Under the pieces are notes generated by a model. The model was given only the letters and a program-made list of their open reading frames with translations. It did no database searches and was not told where the DNA came from. The position numbers were made by a program, and so were the translations under genes. Shown piece after piece: positions 26,201 to 35,513 of a stretch of DNA of 64,000 bases. Within the stretch, counting starts at the first letter, position 1. Each line of letters starts with the position of its first letter. This DNA comes from Candidatus Competibacteraceae bacterium (GTDB lineage Bacteria > Pseudomonadota > Gammaproteobacteria > Competibacterales > Competibacteraceae): positions 2,555,501 through 2,619,500 of the forward strand of contig JADJPA010000001.1 in NCBI GenBank assembly GCA_016713505.1, read 5' to 3'.

Positions 26201-26763
26201 CGGGTGTGGCGGACGCGGGTTTCAGTCTCGCGGCGGCGCTCCTTGTATTTGGAAACCCCGGCCGCTTCTTCCAGAAAGATCCGCAATTCCTCGGGCTTGG
26301 CTTCGATCACCCGCGAAATCATGCCCTGCTCGATGATGGCGTAACTGCGTGGCCCCAGTCCGGTGCCCAGGAAGATGTCGGCGATATCGCGGCGGCGGCA
26401 GCGCGCGCCGTTAAGAAAGTAGCTGGATTGGCCGTCGCGACCGACCGAGCGCTTGACGGCGATCTCGGCGTAACTGGCCCAGGGACCGCCCAGTCGACCC
26501 TGCTGGTTGTCGAACACCAGTTCGATGGACGCCAGTCCGACCGGCTTGCGGGTGGCCGCGCCGTTGAAGATCACGTCGGTCATGGTTTCGCCGCGCAGGC
26601 TGCGGGCCGAGCTTTCGCCCATCACCCAGCGCACGGCGTCGATGATGTTGGATTTGCCGCAACCGTTGGGGCCGACGATGCCGACCAAATTGCCCGGCAA
26701 ATGCAGCACTGTGGGGTCCACGAAAGACTTGAACCCCACCAACTTGATCTTGCTCAGCCGCAT
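23251..26763 (-). CDS. smc: Chromosome segregation ATPase SMC
   Basis: A 1170-residue SMC protein of normal length. The head is split: Walker A GPNGCGKSNIIDAVRW near residue 32 at the N-terminus, and the ABC signature LLSGGEKALTAIALVFA with Walker B FCLLDEVDAPLDE at the C-terminus. Between them lie two long Arg/Gln/Glu-rich coiled coils and a hinge around residues 510-620. It forms the condensin complex with ScpA and ScpB, both also encoded in this window. It begins 31 bases after the CheW-like chpC gene, so it may be read from the pil/chp operon as well. Confidence 0.97.
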   Translation of the reverse strand: MRLSKIKLVGFKSFVDPTVLHLPGNLVGIVGPNGCGKSNIIDAVRWVMGESSARSLRGETMTDVIFNGAATRKPVGLASIELVFDNQQGRLGGPWASYAEIAVKRSVGRDGQSSYFLNGARCRRRDIADIFLGTGLGPRSYAIIEQGMISRVIEAKPEELRIFLEEAAGVSKYKERRRETETRVRHTRENLERLNDVREELGRQLQHLQRQARAAGQYRECRAEERRLKAELLSLRWRALRAELDSHQRDLRQEETGLEAILAEQRQLETRLETGRLRRTELNDAYNEAQGRYYQTGAEISRLEQYVRHQDELRRRREDDRRQTATALARIEAQLAQDRLQQTEWTQALATVEPNLVEARSVEEEADAGLSAAVNALQAGQAAWDRFSHYSGEIEQRAQVEQTRISHLERQLEQGERRLERLRHEQDQLASAELDRQRGDLEGLEPALAEDVQDAQQRLTDIEAELGATREALRQADLDIRLSRERIQAGRGRLTSLHTLQEAALGRDAAEVNEWLQARELAQAPRLAERLEVEPGWETAVETVLSDWLEAICVPDLGALAPAIEERLRGRLTLFEPAVAQRNGRAAAGLAVKVQAPWPLLGLLDGVDTATSLAEALARRARLADDEVLVTPDGLLCGRRWLRLARDEDDGGVLRREREIRRLESELQEAENRLQERSARAEQLQLRLHDELERQRREVQQTINDRQRDHARIQGQLQALRTQWRQARDRCAHLAEERTELEAQGRHDREQLQLARLRLDEAAAARQDGQAERANLLDARERASEAMRQAQAHADAARREVARQAAAGETLRAQLAAVRQALERLDAQRQQLQLQHERQEQADDIAGAAALATAEDDLARCLETQLTVEAELREARQALDAQEAALAEAEQSRGRCEQRAEARRRTIEERRLAWSETRIRQDTLSEQLRELGAEPEPTLLKLEPGAVEADWLERLAQVERRIQRLGPINLAAVEECAQLTERKQFLDAQNADLLDALTALESAVRKIDGETRTRFQDTFERVSTGLGALFPRLFGGGQAHLTLVGDDVLDAGVAIMAKPPGKRIGAISLLSGGEKALTAIALVFAIFQLNPAPFCLLDEVDAPLDETNIGRFGALVQELSARVQFVFVTHNKATMEIARHLAGVTMQEPGVSRLVAVDVEAAVRLAEAGY

Positions 26764-26794
26764 GCGGACATCGGTCGTCGGCCAGCTGTCCGAC

Positions 26795-27280
26795 TCACGT
26801 CCGGCGGACCAAGGGTTGCAGCACGGCCTCGATGGCTTCTAGGTCCGGAATAATGACCGGTTGCTCCTGGTAGCGCGCCCAGCTCAGAATGCCCGGCAAA
26901 CCCAGATCGCCATCATCGATCTCCTGATTCGACTTGAGTTCCTCGCGCTGCAAGTTGATCGGCCGCGGCGCGGACGTTCCCAGAATTCCGAAATGCGGCA
27001 GCCGGGCGTCGGCGCCCAGGCTATTGACGATGATGATCCGGGAATTGAGATCGGCCTCGGCCGCCACTCGAAAGATCAGCCGGCCCAGACTGATTAACGG
27101 CGTGGTCAAGTTGCGCCACAGCATGGCACCGACCACCCAGTGCGGCGCCGATTCGATCTTGAGCGGGGTCGCGAAGGGCAGCACTTCGACGATGACGCTG
27201 TTTGGCAGGATGGCTTGGCCGCCCTGCACCGAAATCAACAAACAGCGAAGACTTGCGGAAGCATCCATAACAGTATCCAT
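26795..27280 (-). CDS. chpC: CheW-like adaptor of the Chp system (ChpC type)
   Basis: A 161-residue protein with a single CheW domain: LLISVQGGQAILPNSVIVEVLPF, VVGAMLWRNLTTPLISLGRL (in part) and the final strand-rich half. It lies 46 bases after chpA on the same strand, the place of chpC in Pseudomonas, which links the chemosensory array to pilus control. The sequence is more divergent than PilI, as is normal for ChpC. The start may be 27280 or the ATG four codons downstream. Confidence 0.8.
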   Translation of the reverse strand: MDTVMDASASLRCLLISVQGGQAILPNSVIVEVLPFATPLKIESAPHWVVGAMLWRNLTTPLISLGRLIFRVAAEADLNSRIIIVNSLGADARLPHFGILGTSAPRPINLQREELKSNQEIDDGDLGLPGILSWARYQEQPVIIPDLEAIEAVLQPLVRRT

Positions 27281-27326
27281 GATAGGCGCGGGAATCGAGC
27301 CAAGGGTCGAAACGGGAGCCGGCGCG

Positions 27327-30300
27327 TCAAGTGATCAACTCCAGAGCGCGCTCGCCGAGAATCCGACGGATCGCTTGCATCAATTGCTCTTCTTGATAAG
27401 GTTTGGTCAGATAGTCATTGGCGCCCAGCTTCATGGCCCGCTCGCGATGCTTGTCGCCGGAGCGCGAGGTGACCATGATGATCGGCATGGCGCGCAGGCT
27501 CGGCTGGTTGCGGACGTGGGCCACGACTTCAAATCCGTCCATGCGCGGCATTTCGATGTCGAGGATCGCCAGGTCGGGCACCTGGCTCTGGAGCATCGCC
27601 ACCGCGTCCAAGCCGTCCTTGGCGGTGATCACTTGGATGTTGTGGCGTTCCAGAATCCGCGCGGTCACCTTGCGCATGGTGATCGAATCGTCGATGACCA
27701 TGACGCTGATCTTGTCCTGCCGGGTTTCCTGACGCGCCAGGCGCAGCGCTTGGGTTTCGGCTTGGCGCTGGCCGTGCGAGCCGATGTTGCGCACCAGCGC
27801 GGCCAGTTCCAACACCACCACCACCCGACCGTCGCCCAACACGGTCGCGCCGGACATGCCGGGCACGCTGCTGAATTGCGGGCCGACCGGTTTGACGATG
27901 ACCTCCCGGTTGCCCAGCACCGCTTCGACCTGCAAGGCCGCGCTCGCCTCGGCGCTGCGGAACAACAAGGTCGGCGGCCGGCGGTCCGCGACTTCATCGA
28001 AGGCCTGAATCTGCACGCCGCCGATCAACAACCCCAGATTGTGAATCGGATAATTGCGCCCGCTGTAACGGTGCTGGATGAGCTCGCCGGACAGATAGGA
28101 CTTGAATTCGTTCTCCTGAAGGCGGGTCACCAGTTCGATGCTCAGCAGCGGAATGGCGAAGGTGGATTCACCGGCCTTGACCAGCAGCGCCTGGGTGACC
28201 GCCAGCGAGAACGGCAGCCGGATGATGAAGCGCGTCCCCTGACCGGGCTCGGTCTGAATCAGTAAAGCGCCGCGCATCGACCGGATGGCCTCGTTGACCA
28301 CATCCATGCCGACTCCGCGTCCGGAAATCTGGGTGACCGAGGTCGCGGTGGAAAACCCAGGCCGCAGCAGCAAGGCGATCAGTTCTTCCTCGGTGGCGGG
28401 ATCGTCGGGCTTCAGCAGACCTTTTTCCTCGCCCTTGGTGCGGATCGCCGCGAAATTGAGGCCGGCCCCGTCATCGCCCAGTTCCAGAACCAGCTCCGCG
28501 CCTTCCCGACGCAGGGTCAGGGTGATGGTGCCAATTTCGGGCTTGCCGTCCTCGCGGCGCCGCTCCGGCGTTTCAATGCCGTGCGCCAGCGAATTGCGCA
28601 GCATGTGCTCCAGCGGCGCGACCATATTTTCGAGCACGTTGCGGTCGACCTCCGCCTCCTCGCCGCCGACCAGCAGTTCCGCGCGCTTGCCCAGTTCCTG
28701 AGCCGACTGGCGCACCACCCGCCGCAGGCGGGGTACGATGCTGCCGAACCGGACCATGCCGGTGCGCATCAGGCCTTGCTGGATTTCCTTGTTGACCTTG
28801 CCCTGTTGGTCGAGCAGCGCGGCGACTTCCCGCGCGTGCTCGCCCATGGTGTTGCCGATATTGCCCAGATCGTCGGCAATTTCCATCAAGGAGCGGCTGA
28901 CCTGCTGCAATTCGGTGAAGCGATCCAGCTCCAAGGGGTCGAATTCCTGTTGGTGCGCTTTAGGCCCTTGATCCTGACGGGACTGAATGCGAGCTTCGGC
29001 CTGGGTGGCGAGATTGGAGACCTGGCGGCGCAGCCGGGCGATGGTCTGATCCAGCTCGTTGAGGTTGAAGGCCATGGCGCCGACGCCCTGGTCGATCCGA
29101 GAGCGGAAAATGCTGCTTTCGCCCATTTGGTTGACCAGGGACGTCAGCAAGGCGGCGCTGACGCGGATGCTGTCGGCCGACGAGGCCGCGAGTCTTTCCA
29201 CGGGCCGCGCCACCACCGCGGACGCGGCCGCGGCCGCGGCGGTCAAGGTGGCGGTCACCGCCGGCAGCAGCGGTCTGGACCGCGGCTCGGCAATCTTGAC
29301 GCCGAGCACGTCTTGCAGCTCGTCGATCAGCTCGCGTTGCGCCGGCGGTTGCTCGCCGCCCAAAACGCCCGCCAGCATTTGATGCAGGCGATCCAGGGCG
29401 CGCTGGATCAGATCCATGGTCCGCGCCGATCCCTGGAGCATACCCTTGCTCAACGCATCCAGAATCGATTCGGCCGCGTGCGCCAGTTCGCCGACGGTCA
29501 TGAAGCCGGCCATGCGCGAACTGCCTTTGAGCGTGTGCATCTCGCGGCGCAGGTCGTTCAATAAATCGACGCTGTTGGGCTCTTGGCGCAGGCGCTGCAC
29601 GATGGCGTCGCTGGAGTCGAGAATCTCGGTGGCCTCGGCCTGAAAGACCTGAATCAGCTCTTGATCCAGTTCGGTCATGGTCTGGAAGGCGGCCGGTTCC
29701 GGTAGCGCGACCGCCGGCCGTTTGCCGGTCGATCTCTCCGTCAGCGGCTCGGCGGCCGTTACGGCCGCCGGCAGCTCCGTGATGGGCTTGCCGGTGGCGA
29801 TGGCGTCGGCCAGGCGGTGCAGATCGTGAATCAAATGGGTCGCAGCGGCCGGATCGGCGCCGCTGGCGGCGGCTTCCACCAGCATCCGATTCAGGTAGTC
29901 CAGGGTGTGCTGGAGGGTATCGAGCACGATCGGCGAGGCATGGCCGCCGCCCTTACCGAGCGCGTCCAGTACCGATTCCGCGGCGTGCGCCAAATCGCCG
30001 ATGGCCATGAAGCCGGACATGCGAGACCCTCCCTTGAGGGTGTGCATGCTCCGCCGTAGGTCGTTCAACAGCGCCGCGTGATCCTCCTCCGCCGCCAGCC
30101 GGTGCAGGATCAGATCGCTGGCGTCGAGGATTTCGGCCGCTTCGTACTGGAAAACTTGCGCCAGTTCCAAATCCGCGCTGGATAACCCGGCCGGCTCCGG
30201 CAGGGCCACCGGGACCGCCGCCACCGGCGGCGCGCGTTCGGGCGGGGCCGGCGGCGGAACCGTTTTGGGGGGTTTGATCGGGGCGGGTTGGGGCACGAGC

Positions 30301-32423
30301 GCGGCGCTGGCCGGAGCGTGCGCAAACGCTCGGGCTCGCGCCACTAAATTCACCAACGCCGGGTTGGCGGTGCTGCCTACCGGAGATTGCTCGATCAGCA
30401 TCTCCAAGGCCGCCGCCGCTTCGATGGCCAGATCGGCTAGCGCCGACGCAGCCGGCAGCTCACCGCTCAGAACGCGGTTCAGCAGATTTTCGAACTCCCA
30501 GGCGAAGTCGCCGATTTCGGTCATGCCGACCACGCGGCCGCTGCCCTTGAGCGTGTGAAAGGCCCGCCGGACGTGAGTCAACGCCTTATGGTCATCCAGA
30601 TTGCGTTTCCAGACCGCACATTGCTGGACGATGTTTTGCAGCTCTTCGCGCGCCTCTTCCAGGAAGACGTCCAAAAATTCTGGATCGATTTGGGGCACCA
30701 CTCGGACCGAGACTGGTTCGGCCGGCGCGGGCGCCACGTCCCGCCTGATCGAGACCGGCTCGAGCCGTAACGACGGCGGTGCCGTGATCGGTTCCAGGGC
30801 ATCGGGCTGGGCCAAGACCTGGGCGCGGGTCACCAACGGCGGCAGCGCGGCAAGTTCGCCGCCCCGCAACGGGACTTCGCCCACCAGCGGCGCCAGCGCC
30901 GCCGCCGCCAGCGCGACCGCGTCGCAAATGGCCGGGTTCGGGTTCAGGGTTCCACTCAAGACCTGATTCAGCAGATTTTCGTATTCCCAAGCGAAATCCC
31001 CGACCACGGTCGCGCCCACCATGCGGCCGCTGCCCTTGAGGGTATGGAAAGCCCGTCGGAGGGTGGTCAGGGCCTCATGGTCCTGCAAATTCGTCCGCCA
31101 ATCCTCGACCCGTTCGCGAACGACCGCCAGCTCCTCGCGCGCCTCCTCCAAAAACACTTCCACAAATTCGGGATCGGCTCCGGCAATTCCCATCAATTCC
31201 ATCAAAGCGGCGGCTTGCTGTTCGACCGCCGGCGCGGAATCCGCTAGGGATGCAGCGGCTCCATCAAGGTCCGACTCCAGCGCTTCGGGCGGTTCCAACG
31301 CCAGCTCCGGTTGCGGCGCGGACTGCGCCACGGCTGGCGGCTCAGCCTCCCCGGCCACCAGCTCCGGTTCGAAGCTAAAATCGACCGGCGCCTCCCGCCA
31401 CGGCGCCTCATCCAGGTCCGAACTGACTTCGGCACGCGGCGCCTCCGGCTCCAGGCTCGCCGCAAACGGCGTGCTTTGGCTCTGCTCGTTCGAGGCGAGA
31501 CGGCTATCGGCGACCGGTAGCTCCCAGTTCAATTCGAGCGTCGCATCGAGCGGGTCGGTTGCGACGGCTTCCAGCGGGACCGGCGCGAGCGCGAGATTCA
31601 AGGTAGGCGGAAGCGGCGGCAGGCCGAGCAAGGTTTCCAATTGGGCGATTTGCTCTTCCACCGTATTCAGCACCGTGGCGGAAGCGGGCCGGCTGCTGTC
31701 CAGCGGCTCCAGATAATGTCCGAGCGCGGCCAAAATCTCTCCGAGCATACCGCTGGCCAGCGGTCGGTAAGGTTCGGCGCCAGCGGCGAGCGCACCCGCG
31801 ATTCGCTCCAGGCGCTCGCACGCCGAGGCGGGGCGCGTCAAATCCTGCCCGGCCAACATACGACGCAGGTTTTGCAGCTCGCTGCGCAACCATTCCCAGG
31901 ATTCGGTCTTTTCGCTGGCTCCCTCCAGATCGCTGCTCACGGTCTTTTGCAAGCGCTTGAACGTATCCAGAATTCCGTAGCGCGCGGTATCCGAAGCAAC
32001 GGCCTGGAGCGCTCCTCCGCCGTGGGGCGCGCCTTGCTGGCGCACCTGGCGCAAGACCTGGATCATCCTCGACAGTTCGGGTTCTGGCCGCCGCTGGCCG
32101 GGCGCCAGAGACGATTCCAAATACTCGGCCAGTTGCGCGGCGGCCTGTTGCAACACCGCCGGATCGAAGGGTCGCAGCTTGCCCTTAATCAAACCCAGGG
32201 CCAACACCCGTATCTCATCGATCAAGGCGACCGCTTTTCGATGCTCCAGGGCCACCAGCGGGCCGCGCATCTGATCGATGGCATCGACCATCGCCTCCAG
32301 CGGGGCAGGTTCGGCGGGGTCCTCGCCGTAGGCCTCCAAATGGTGTCGAATCCCCTGTAGGGCCAGCAACAAATCTTCCTTGATAGCGTCCAGGGGGTTA
32401 TCGGCGACACGATGCGAACTCAT
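27327..32423 (-). CDS. chpA: Chemosensory hybrid histidine kinase ChpA/PilL
   Basis: A 1698-residue CheA-like kinase of the type IV pilus chemosensory system. After an N-terminal ChpA-specific helical region come four Hpt domains with intact HTLKG motifs (His near residues 459, 622, 793 and 962), a dimerisation segment, an HATPase domain (LRNSLAHGIE, GDDGAGL, GRGVGMDVV), a CheW-like domain and a C-terminal receiver (phospho-Asp near 1621 in LAILDIEMPRMDG, Lys in LTKPY). Pseudomonas ChpA has more phosphotransfer modules, including Ser/Thr variants. Here Hpt 1-2 resemble each other, as do 3-4. ATG 32423 has a strong GGAGG site. Confidence 0.95.
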   Translation of the reverse strand: MSSHRVADNPLDAIKEDLLLALQGIRHHLEAYGEDPAEPAPLEAMVDAIDQMRGPLVALEHRKAVALIDEIRVLALGLIKGKLRPFDPAVLQQAAAQLAEYLESSLAPGQRRPEPELSRMIQVLRQVRQQGAPHGGGALQAVASDTARYGILDTFKRLQKTVSSDLEGASEKTESWEWLRSELQNLRRMLAGQDLTRPASACERLERIAGALAAGAEPYRPLASGMLGEILAALGHYLEPLDSSRPASATVLNTVEEQIAQLETLLGLPPLPPTLNLALAPVPLEAVATDPLDATLELNWELPVADSRLASNEQSQSTPFAASLEPEAPRAEVSSDLDEAPWREAPVDFSFEPELVAGEAEPPAVAQSAPQPELALEPPEALESDLDGAAASLADSAPAVEQQAAALMELMGIAGADPEFVEVFLEEAREELAVVRERVEDWRTNLQDHEALTTLRRAFHTLKGSGRMVGATVVGDFAWEYENLLNQVLSGTLNPNPAICDAVALAAAALAPLVGEVPLRGGELAALPPLVTRAQVLAQPDALEPITAPPSLRLEPVSIRRDVAPAPAEPVSVRVVPQIDPEFLDVFLEEAREELQNIVQQCAVWKRNLDDHKALTHVRRAFHTLKGSGRVVGMTEIGDFAWEFENLLNRVLSGELPAASALADLAIEAAAALEMLIEQSPVGSTANPALVNLVARARAFAHAPASAALVPQPAPIKPPKTVPPPAPPERAPPVAAVPVALPEPAGLSSADLELAQVFQYEAAEILDASDLILHRLAAEEDHAALLNDLRRSMHTLKGGSRMSGFMAIGDLAHAAESVLDALGKGGGHASPIVLDTLQHTLDYLNRMLVEAAASGADPAAATHLIHDLHRLADAIATGKPITELPAAVTAAEPLTERSTGKRPAVALPEPAAFQTMTELDQELIQVFQAEATEILDSSDAIVQRLRQEPNSVDLLNDLRREMHTLKGSSRMAGFMTVGELAHAAESILDALSKGMLQGSARTMDLIQRALDRLHQMLAGVLGGEQPPAQRELIDELQDVLGVKIAEPRSRPLLPAVTATLTAAAAAASAVVARPVERLAASSADSIRVSAALLTSLVNQMGESSIFRSRIDQGVGAMAFNLNELDQTIARLRRQVSNLATQAEARIQSRQDQGPKAHQQEFDPLELDRFTELQQVSRSLMEIADDLGNIGNTMGEHAREVAALLDQQGKVNKEIQQGLMRTGMVRFGSIVPRLRRVVRQSAQELGKRAELLVGGEEAEVDRNVLENMVAPLEHMLRNSLAHGIETPERRREDGKPEIGTITLTLRREGAELVLELGDDGAGLNFAAIRTKGEEKGLLKPDDPATEEELIALLLRPGFSTATSVTQISGRGVGMDVVNEAIRSMRGALLIQTEPGQGTRFIIRLPFSLAVTQALLVKAGESTFAIPLLSIELVTRLQENEFKSYLSGELIQHRYSGRNYPIHNLGLLIGGVQIQAFDEVADRRPPTLLFRSAEASAALQVEAVLGNREVIVKPVGPQFSSVPGMSGATVLGDGRVVVVLELAALVRNIGSHGQRQAETQALRLARQETRQDKISVMVIDDSITMRKVTARILERHNIQVITAKDGLDAVAMLQSQVPDLAILDIEMPRMDGFEVVAHVRNQPSLRAMPIIMVTSRSGDKHRERAMKLGANDYLTKPYQEEQLMQAIRRILGERALELIT

Positions 32424-32526
32424 CACGCTACCTCCGTGCGGATAGCCTAAGCCGGCGATTGCCGGTGGGAACCGGGTCGATCGGAACCACACTCATGCTC
32501 GCGATATCCCGGTTTCGCCCTTGCTT

Positions 32527-34593
32527 TCAAGCCGGCAACCGGAAATCGGCGACCGCCTGGCGCAACTCCCGCGACAGTTGATTGAGCTTGCCGATGGCGG
32601 ATGCGGTGGACACACTGCTTTCGGCGGTCTGCCCGGTAATTTCGTTGATGGAAATCATGGCGGTCGACACCCGCGAGGCCATTTCCGAGACCTGTCCGGC
32701 GGATTTGGAAATTTCGTCGATCAACTCGGCCAAGTTGGCGGAGACTTTTTCGATTTCCTCCAGCGCCTCGCCGGCCTTCTCGGCCAAACCGGCCCCGCCG
32801 ACCACCTCGGCGGTGCTCTTTTCCATGGAAATGACCGCTTCGTTGGTGTCGGCCTGAATGGTCTTGACCAGGGTTTCGATGCGCTTGGTGGCGTTGCTGG
32901 AGCGCTCGGCCAAGCGTTGCACTTCGTCCGCCACCACCGCGAAGCCGCGTCCGGCGTCGCCCGCCGCCGAGGCTTGAATCGCGGCGTTCAACGCCAGGAT
33001 GTTGGTCTGATCGGCGATGTCGTTGATCAGGGCCACGATGTCGCCGATTTCCTGCGAAGACTCGCCCAGCCGCTTGATGCGTTTGGAGGTGTCCTGAATG
33101 TGCTCGCGGATGGCGTTCATGCCGTTGATGGTCCGGCGCACCCGGTCGCCGCCTTCGTGGGCGATGCCCACCGACTTTTCGGCCACTTCGGCTGACGAGG
33201 CGGTCTTGGAGGACACGTCGTCCATCGAATGCGCCATCTGGGTCACGGTGGCGCTGGCGTTTTCGATCTGCCGGGCCTGGATTTCGCTGGATTTGGCCAG
33301 CCGGTCGGCGATGGCGCTGGTTTCCTGCACCGCGCCAGCGACCAAGCCGGAGGTGTTGTTGATGGTGGACACCAGATCGCGCAGCGCTTCGATGGCGTAG
33401 TTGACGGAATCGGCGATGGCCCCGGTGATGTCCTCGGTGACGCTGGCCTGCACGGTCAGATCGCCTTCGGCCAGGTTGCCGAGTTCGTCGAGCAGGCGCA
33501 GGATCGCATCCTGATTGCGGCGGTTCTGTTCCTCGGTTTCCTGCTTGCGCTGCTCGCTTTCCTGGAGCCGCTGGCGGCTTTCGCGATTTTGCAGGTACAC
33601 CAGCGCCAACAACAGAATCAGAGCGAGCACTCCCAGCAAATAGGCGATCTGATAGTTGAGCGGTATGCCGAACAACTGAAAGCCCCGGCTGCCGGTGGAA
33701 TAGGCATCGAACAGCCTGGTGGTCGCCTCCAGCAGCCCATCGCCTTTCTCGAAGATATTTTGCGCGGCGCTCTGCGCCTTGATCAGTTCCGGGGCATACT
33801 CGACGATGCGCGCGGTTTCGGTTTCAAGCGACTTGAAGCGATCGGCGAGATCGGCGATTTTGCCCGTGCTTTCGGGCAAGCTGACCCGATCGACCCCCAA
33901 CCGGCTATCGCCGTCGCGCATCCCCCGCAGAATCCGGCCGAACAAATTCACGTTGCGTCCGAACCGGTCGGCGGCGGCGGCGACGCCCGCGCCGCCTTCG
34001 TTCAACATCCGCTTGAGATCGCTCTCGATCCGCTGCCCCAGCAACAACTGATTGGTGGCCAGATAAACCTGCCGCGAATCGAGGCGGTTGTTGGACATGT
34101 TCTTGGCGATTTCGTCGGATATCGTGACAATCTGGGTCAGCGAACTTTCCAACAGCGGCACGAAATTGCTGACCGCCATGACCGACTCACGTCCGGCCAG
34201 CAGCGTATCAAGGTCGGCCTTGACCGGCTTCCAGCGGTTGTCCAGTTCGGTCAGTTGCGACCGAACCACCTCCGGCGCGGGCGATAACCCCAGCACGGCG
34301 TTGCCGTTCTTCTGATCGTTCAAGGCTTGCTCGAACCGGTCGCGCCCTTCTTTGAGCTTTGCAAACGCCACCTCCTTGCCGCGCGCGGACTCCAGCGAGT
34401 CCGTCACTAGCGAACGCGACAGAAACCGCTGTTCGCCGACGAGCCTGAAATAAATCTCGTTCTGCCGGTCCTGGCGTTCCAGTAGAGTAAAGATAACCCC
34501 CATCAGCACGATGAAGAACACCAGCGCGCCCAACAGCGCCAGATAGGTGAAAGATAATCCTTTCAACGCCGAACGATCTTGCAACTCTCGCAT
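32527..34593 (-). CDS. pilJ: Type IV pilus methyl-accepting chemoreceptor PilJ
   Basis: A 688-residue transducer with an N-terminal membrane helix (about residues 16-38), a periplasmic PilJ-type helical module, a second helix near 315-335, a HAMP-like segment and a cytoplasmic MCP signalling domain whose hairpin tip carries DIADQTNILALNAAIQASAAGD. It senses pilus-related signals and drives ChpA. It sits between pilI and chpA. The pilK methyltransferase gene normally after pilJ is missing, with only 103 bases separating pilJ from chpA. Confidence 0.95.
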   Translation of the reverse strand: MRELQDRSALKGLSFTYLALLGALVFFIVLMGVIFTLLERQDRQNEIYFRLVGEQRFLSRSLVTDSLESARGKEVAFAKLKEGRDRFEQALNDQKNGNAVLGLSPAPEVVRSQLTELDNRWKPVKADLDTLLAGRESVMAVSNFVPLLESSLTQIVTISDEIAKNMSNNRLDSRQVYLATNQLLLGQRIESDLKRMLNEGGAGVAAAADRFGRNVNLFGRILRGMRDGDSRLGVDRVSLPESTGKIADLADRFKSLETETARIVEYAPELIKAQSAAQNIFEKGDGLLEATTRLFDAYSTGSRGFQLFGIPLNYQIAYLLGVLALILLLALVYLQNRESRQRLQESEQRKQETEEQNRRNQDAILRLLDELGNLAEGDLTVQASVTEDITGAIADSVNYAIEALRDLVSTINNTSGLVAGAVQETSAIADRLAKSSEIQARQIENASATVTQMAHSMDDVSSKTASSAEVAEKSVGIAHEGGDRVRRTINGMNAIREHIQDTSKRIKRLGESSQEIGDIVALINDIADQTNILALNAAIQASAAGDAGRGFAVVADEVQRLAERSSNATKRIETLVKTIQADTNEAVISMEKSTAEVVGGAGLAEKAGEALEEIEKVSANLAELIDEISKSAGQVSEMASRVSTAMISINEITGQTAESSVSTASAIGKLNQLSRELRQAVADFRLPA

Positions 34594-34668
34594 TTCTGTT
34601 TCTCGTTAAGCTTGACCCTGATAACCGCCCCGCCCGCTGGCCATCCGGCGGAGAAATTCCGAAAAATC

Positions 34669-35289
34669 CTAACCGGCCGCATTCAAAAATTCGGCTCCCG
34701 CCAACAATTTTCGGGTATTGAAGACCATCCAACAGCAGCTGTCGCTCCAAAACGCGTCGGTAATATAAGGCCGCAGGCTTTCTTCCACGGCGTCTAGCGT
34801 TGGCAGGCGATGCTGGGTTCCAAAATGGCGCATTCCGATGATCTCGTCCACCAGCAGACCGTAATCCCACTCCCCGGAGCGGACGATGACCAGTTGGCTA
34901 CCCGGCAATTGCATCGTGGACCGGCCGGTCACAAAATCTCGCAAATCGGAGACTGAAATGACCTTGCCGCGCAAATTGGCAATGCCCAACAGCCAGCGTT
35001 TCACGCCCGGCACCCGCGTGATGCTGCGCGGGATCGGGATGATTTCGGCGACGTCATCCATGGAGAATAGCAGGTTCCAGGAACCAAGGCGCGCGGCGAG
35101 TTGCCCTCTGATCTCAGACAGCTGCGCGCCCGCCGCCGCCGCCGGCGCGCGTTCGCGGATGCGCTGGTCCAGCTGCAACAAAATATCGAAGGGGTGCGGC
35201 GGAGGTGACGCCGTGGAGGGAGTTATGACCGCTTCTGCCACATCACTGTCCTCGATGAAAGTCGGACGACCGTCGCGCAACCCGGCCAA
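34669..35289 (-). CDS. pilI: CheW-like coupling protein PilI
   Basis: A 206-residue CheW-domain protein that couples PilJ to ChpA. Diagnostic pieces are VAEIIPIPRSITRVPGVKRWLLGIANLRGK (in parts: VAEIIPIPRSI and WLLGIANLRGKVISVSDL) and VDEIIGMRHF. The N-terminal 35 residues are variable, and a downstream start is possible. It is the first gene of the minus-strand pil/chp operon, where Pseudomonas has pilG and pilH first; neither is here. gshB is divergent across a 224-base gap. Confidence 0.92.
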   Translation of the reverse strand: MAGLRDGRPTFIEDSDVAEAVITPSTASPPPHPFDILLQLDQRIRERAPAAAAGAQLSEIRGQLAARLGSWNLLFSMDDVAEIIPIPRSITRVPGVKRWLLGIANLRGKVISVSDLRDFVTGRSTMQLPGSQLVIVRSGEWDYGLLVDEIIGMRHFGTQHRLPTLDAVEESLRPYITDAFWSDSCCWMVFNTRKLLAGAEFLNAAG

Positions 35290-35513
35290 AAATCGCTGTT
35301 ATTCTTGGAGTCTGAGGTTGGAGCAGAGCCGCGCTGACGGCCTAATGCCCTTTTTAGGATGTTTTTAGCATACTAATAGCCATGATGCCATGACGGAAAC
35401 CGTAACGAGCTTTCTACATCTTAGGTCGCTCGACCAAATATGCAAACGGTATGCCGTTACAGTCAGGCCCGGCGGCCTTCGCACGGTCATCCACCCTTGA
35501 GGACTTGCTTGCC

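Noticed and set aside
26934..28265. 443-codon plus-strand open frame opposite chpC and chpA
   Set aside because: Antisense shadow of genuine CheW and receiver domains.
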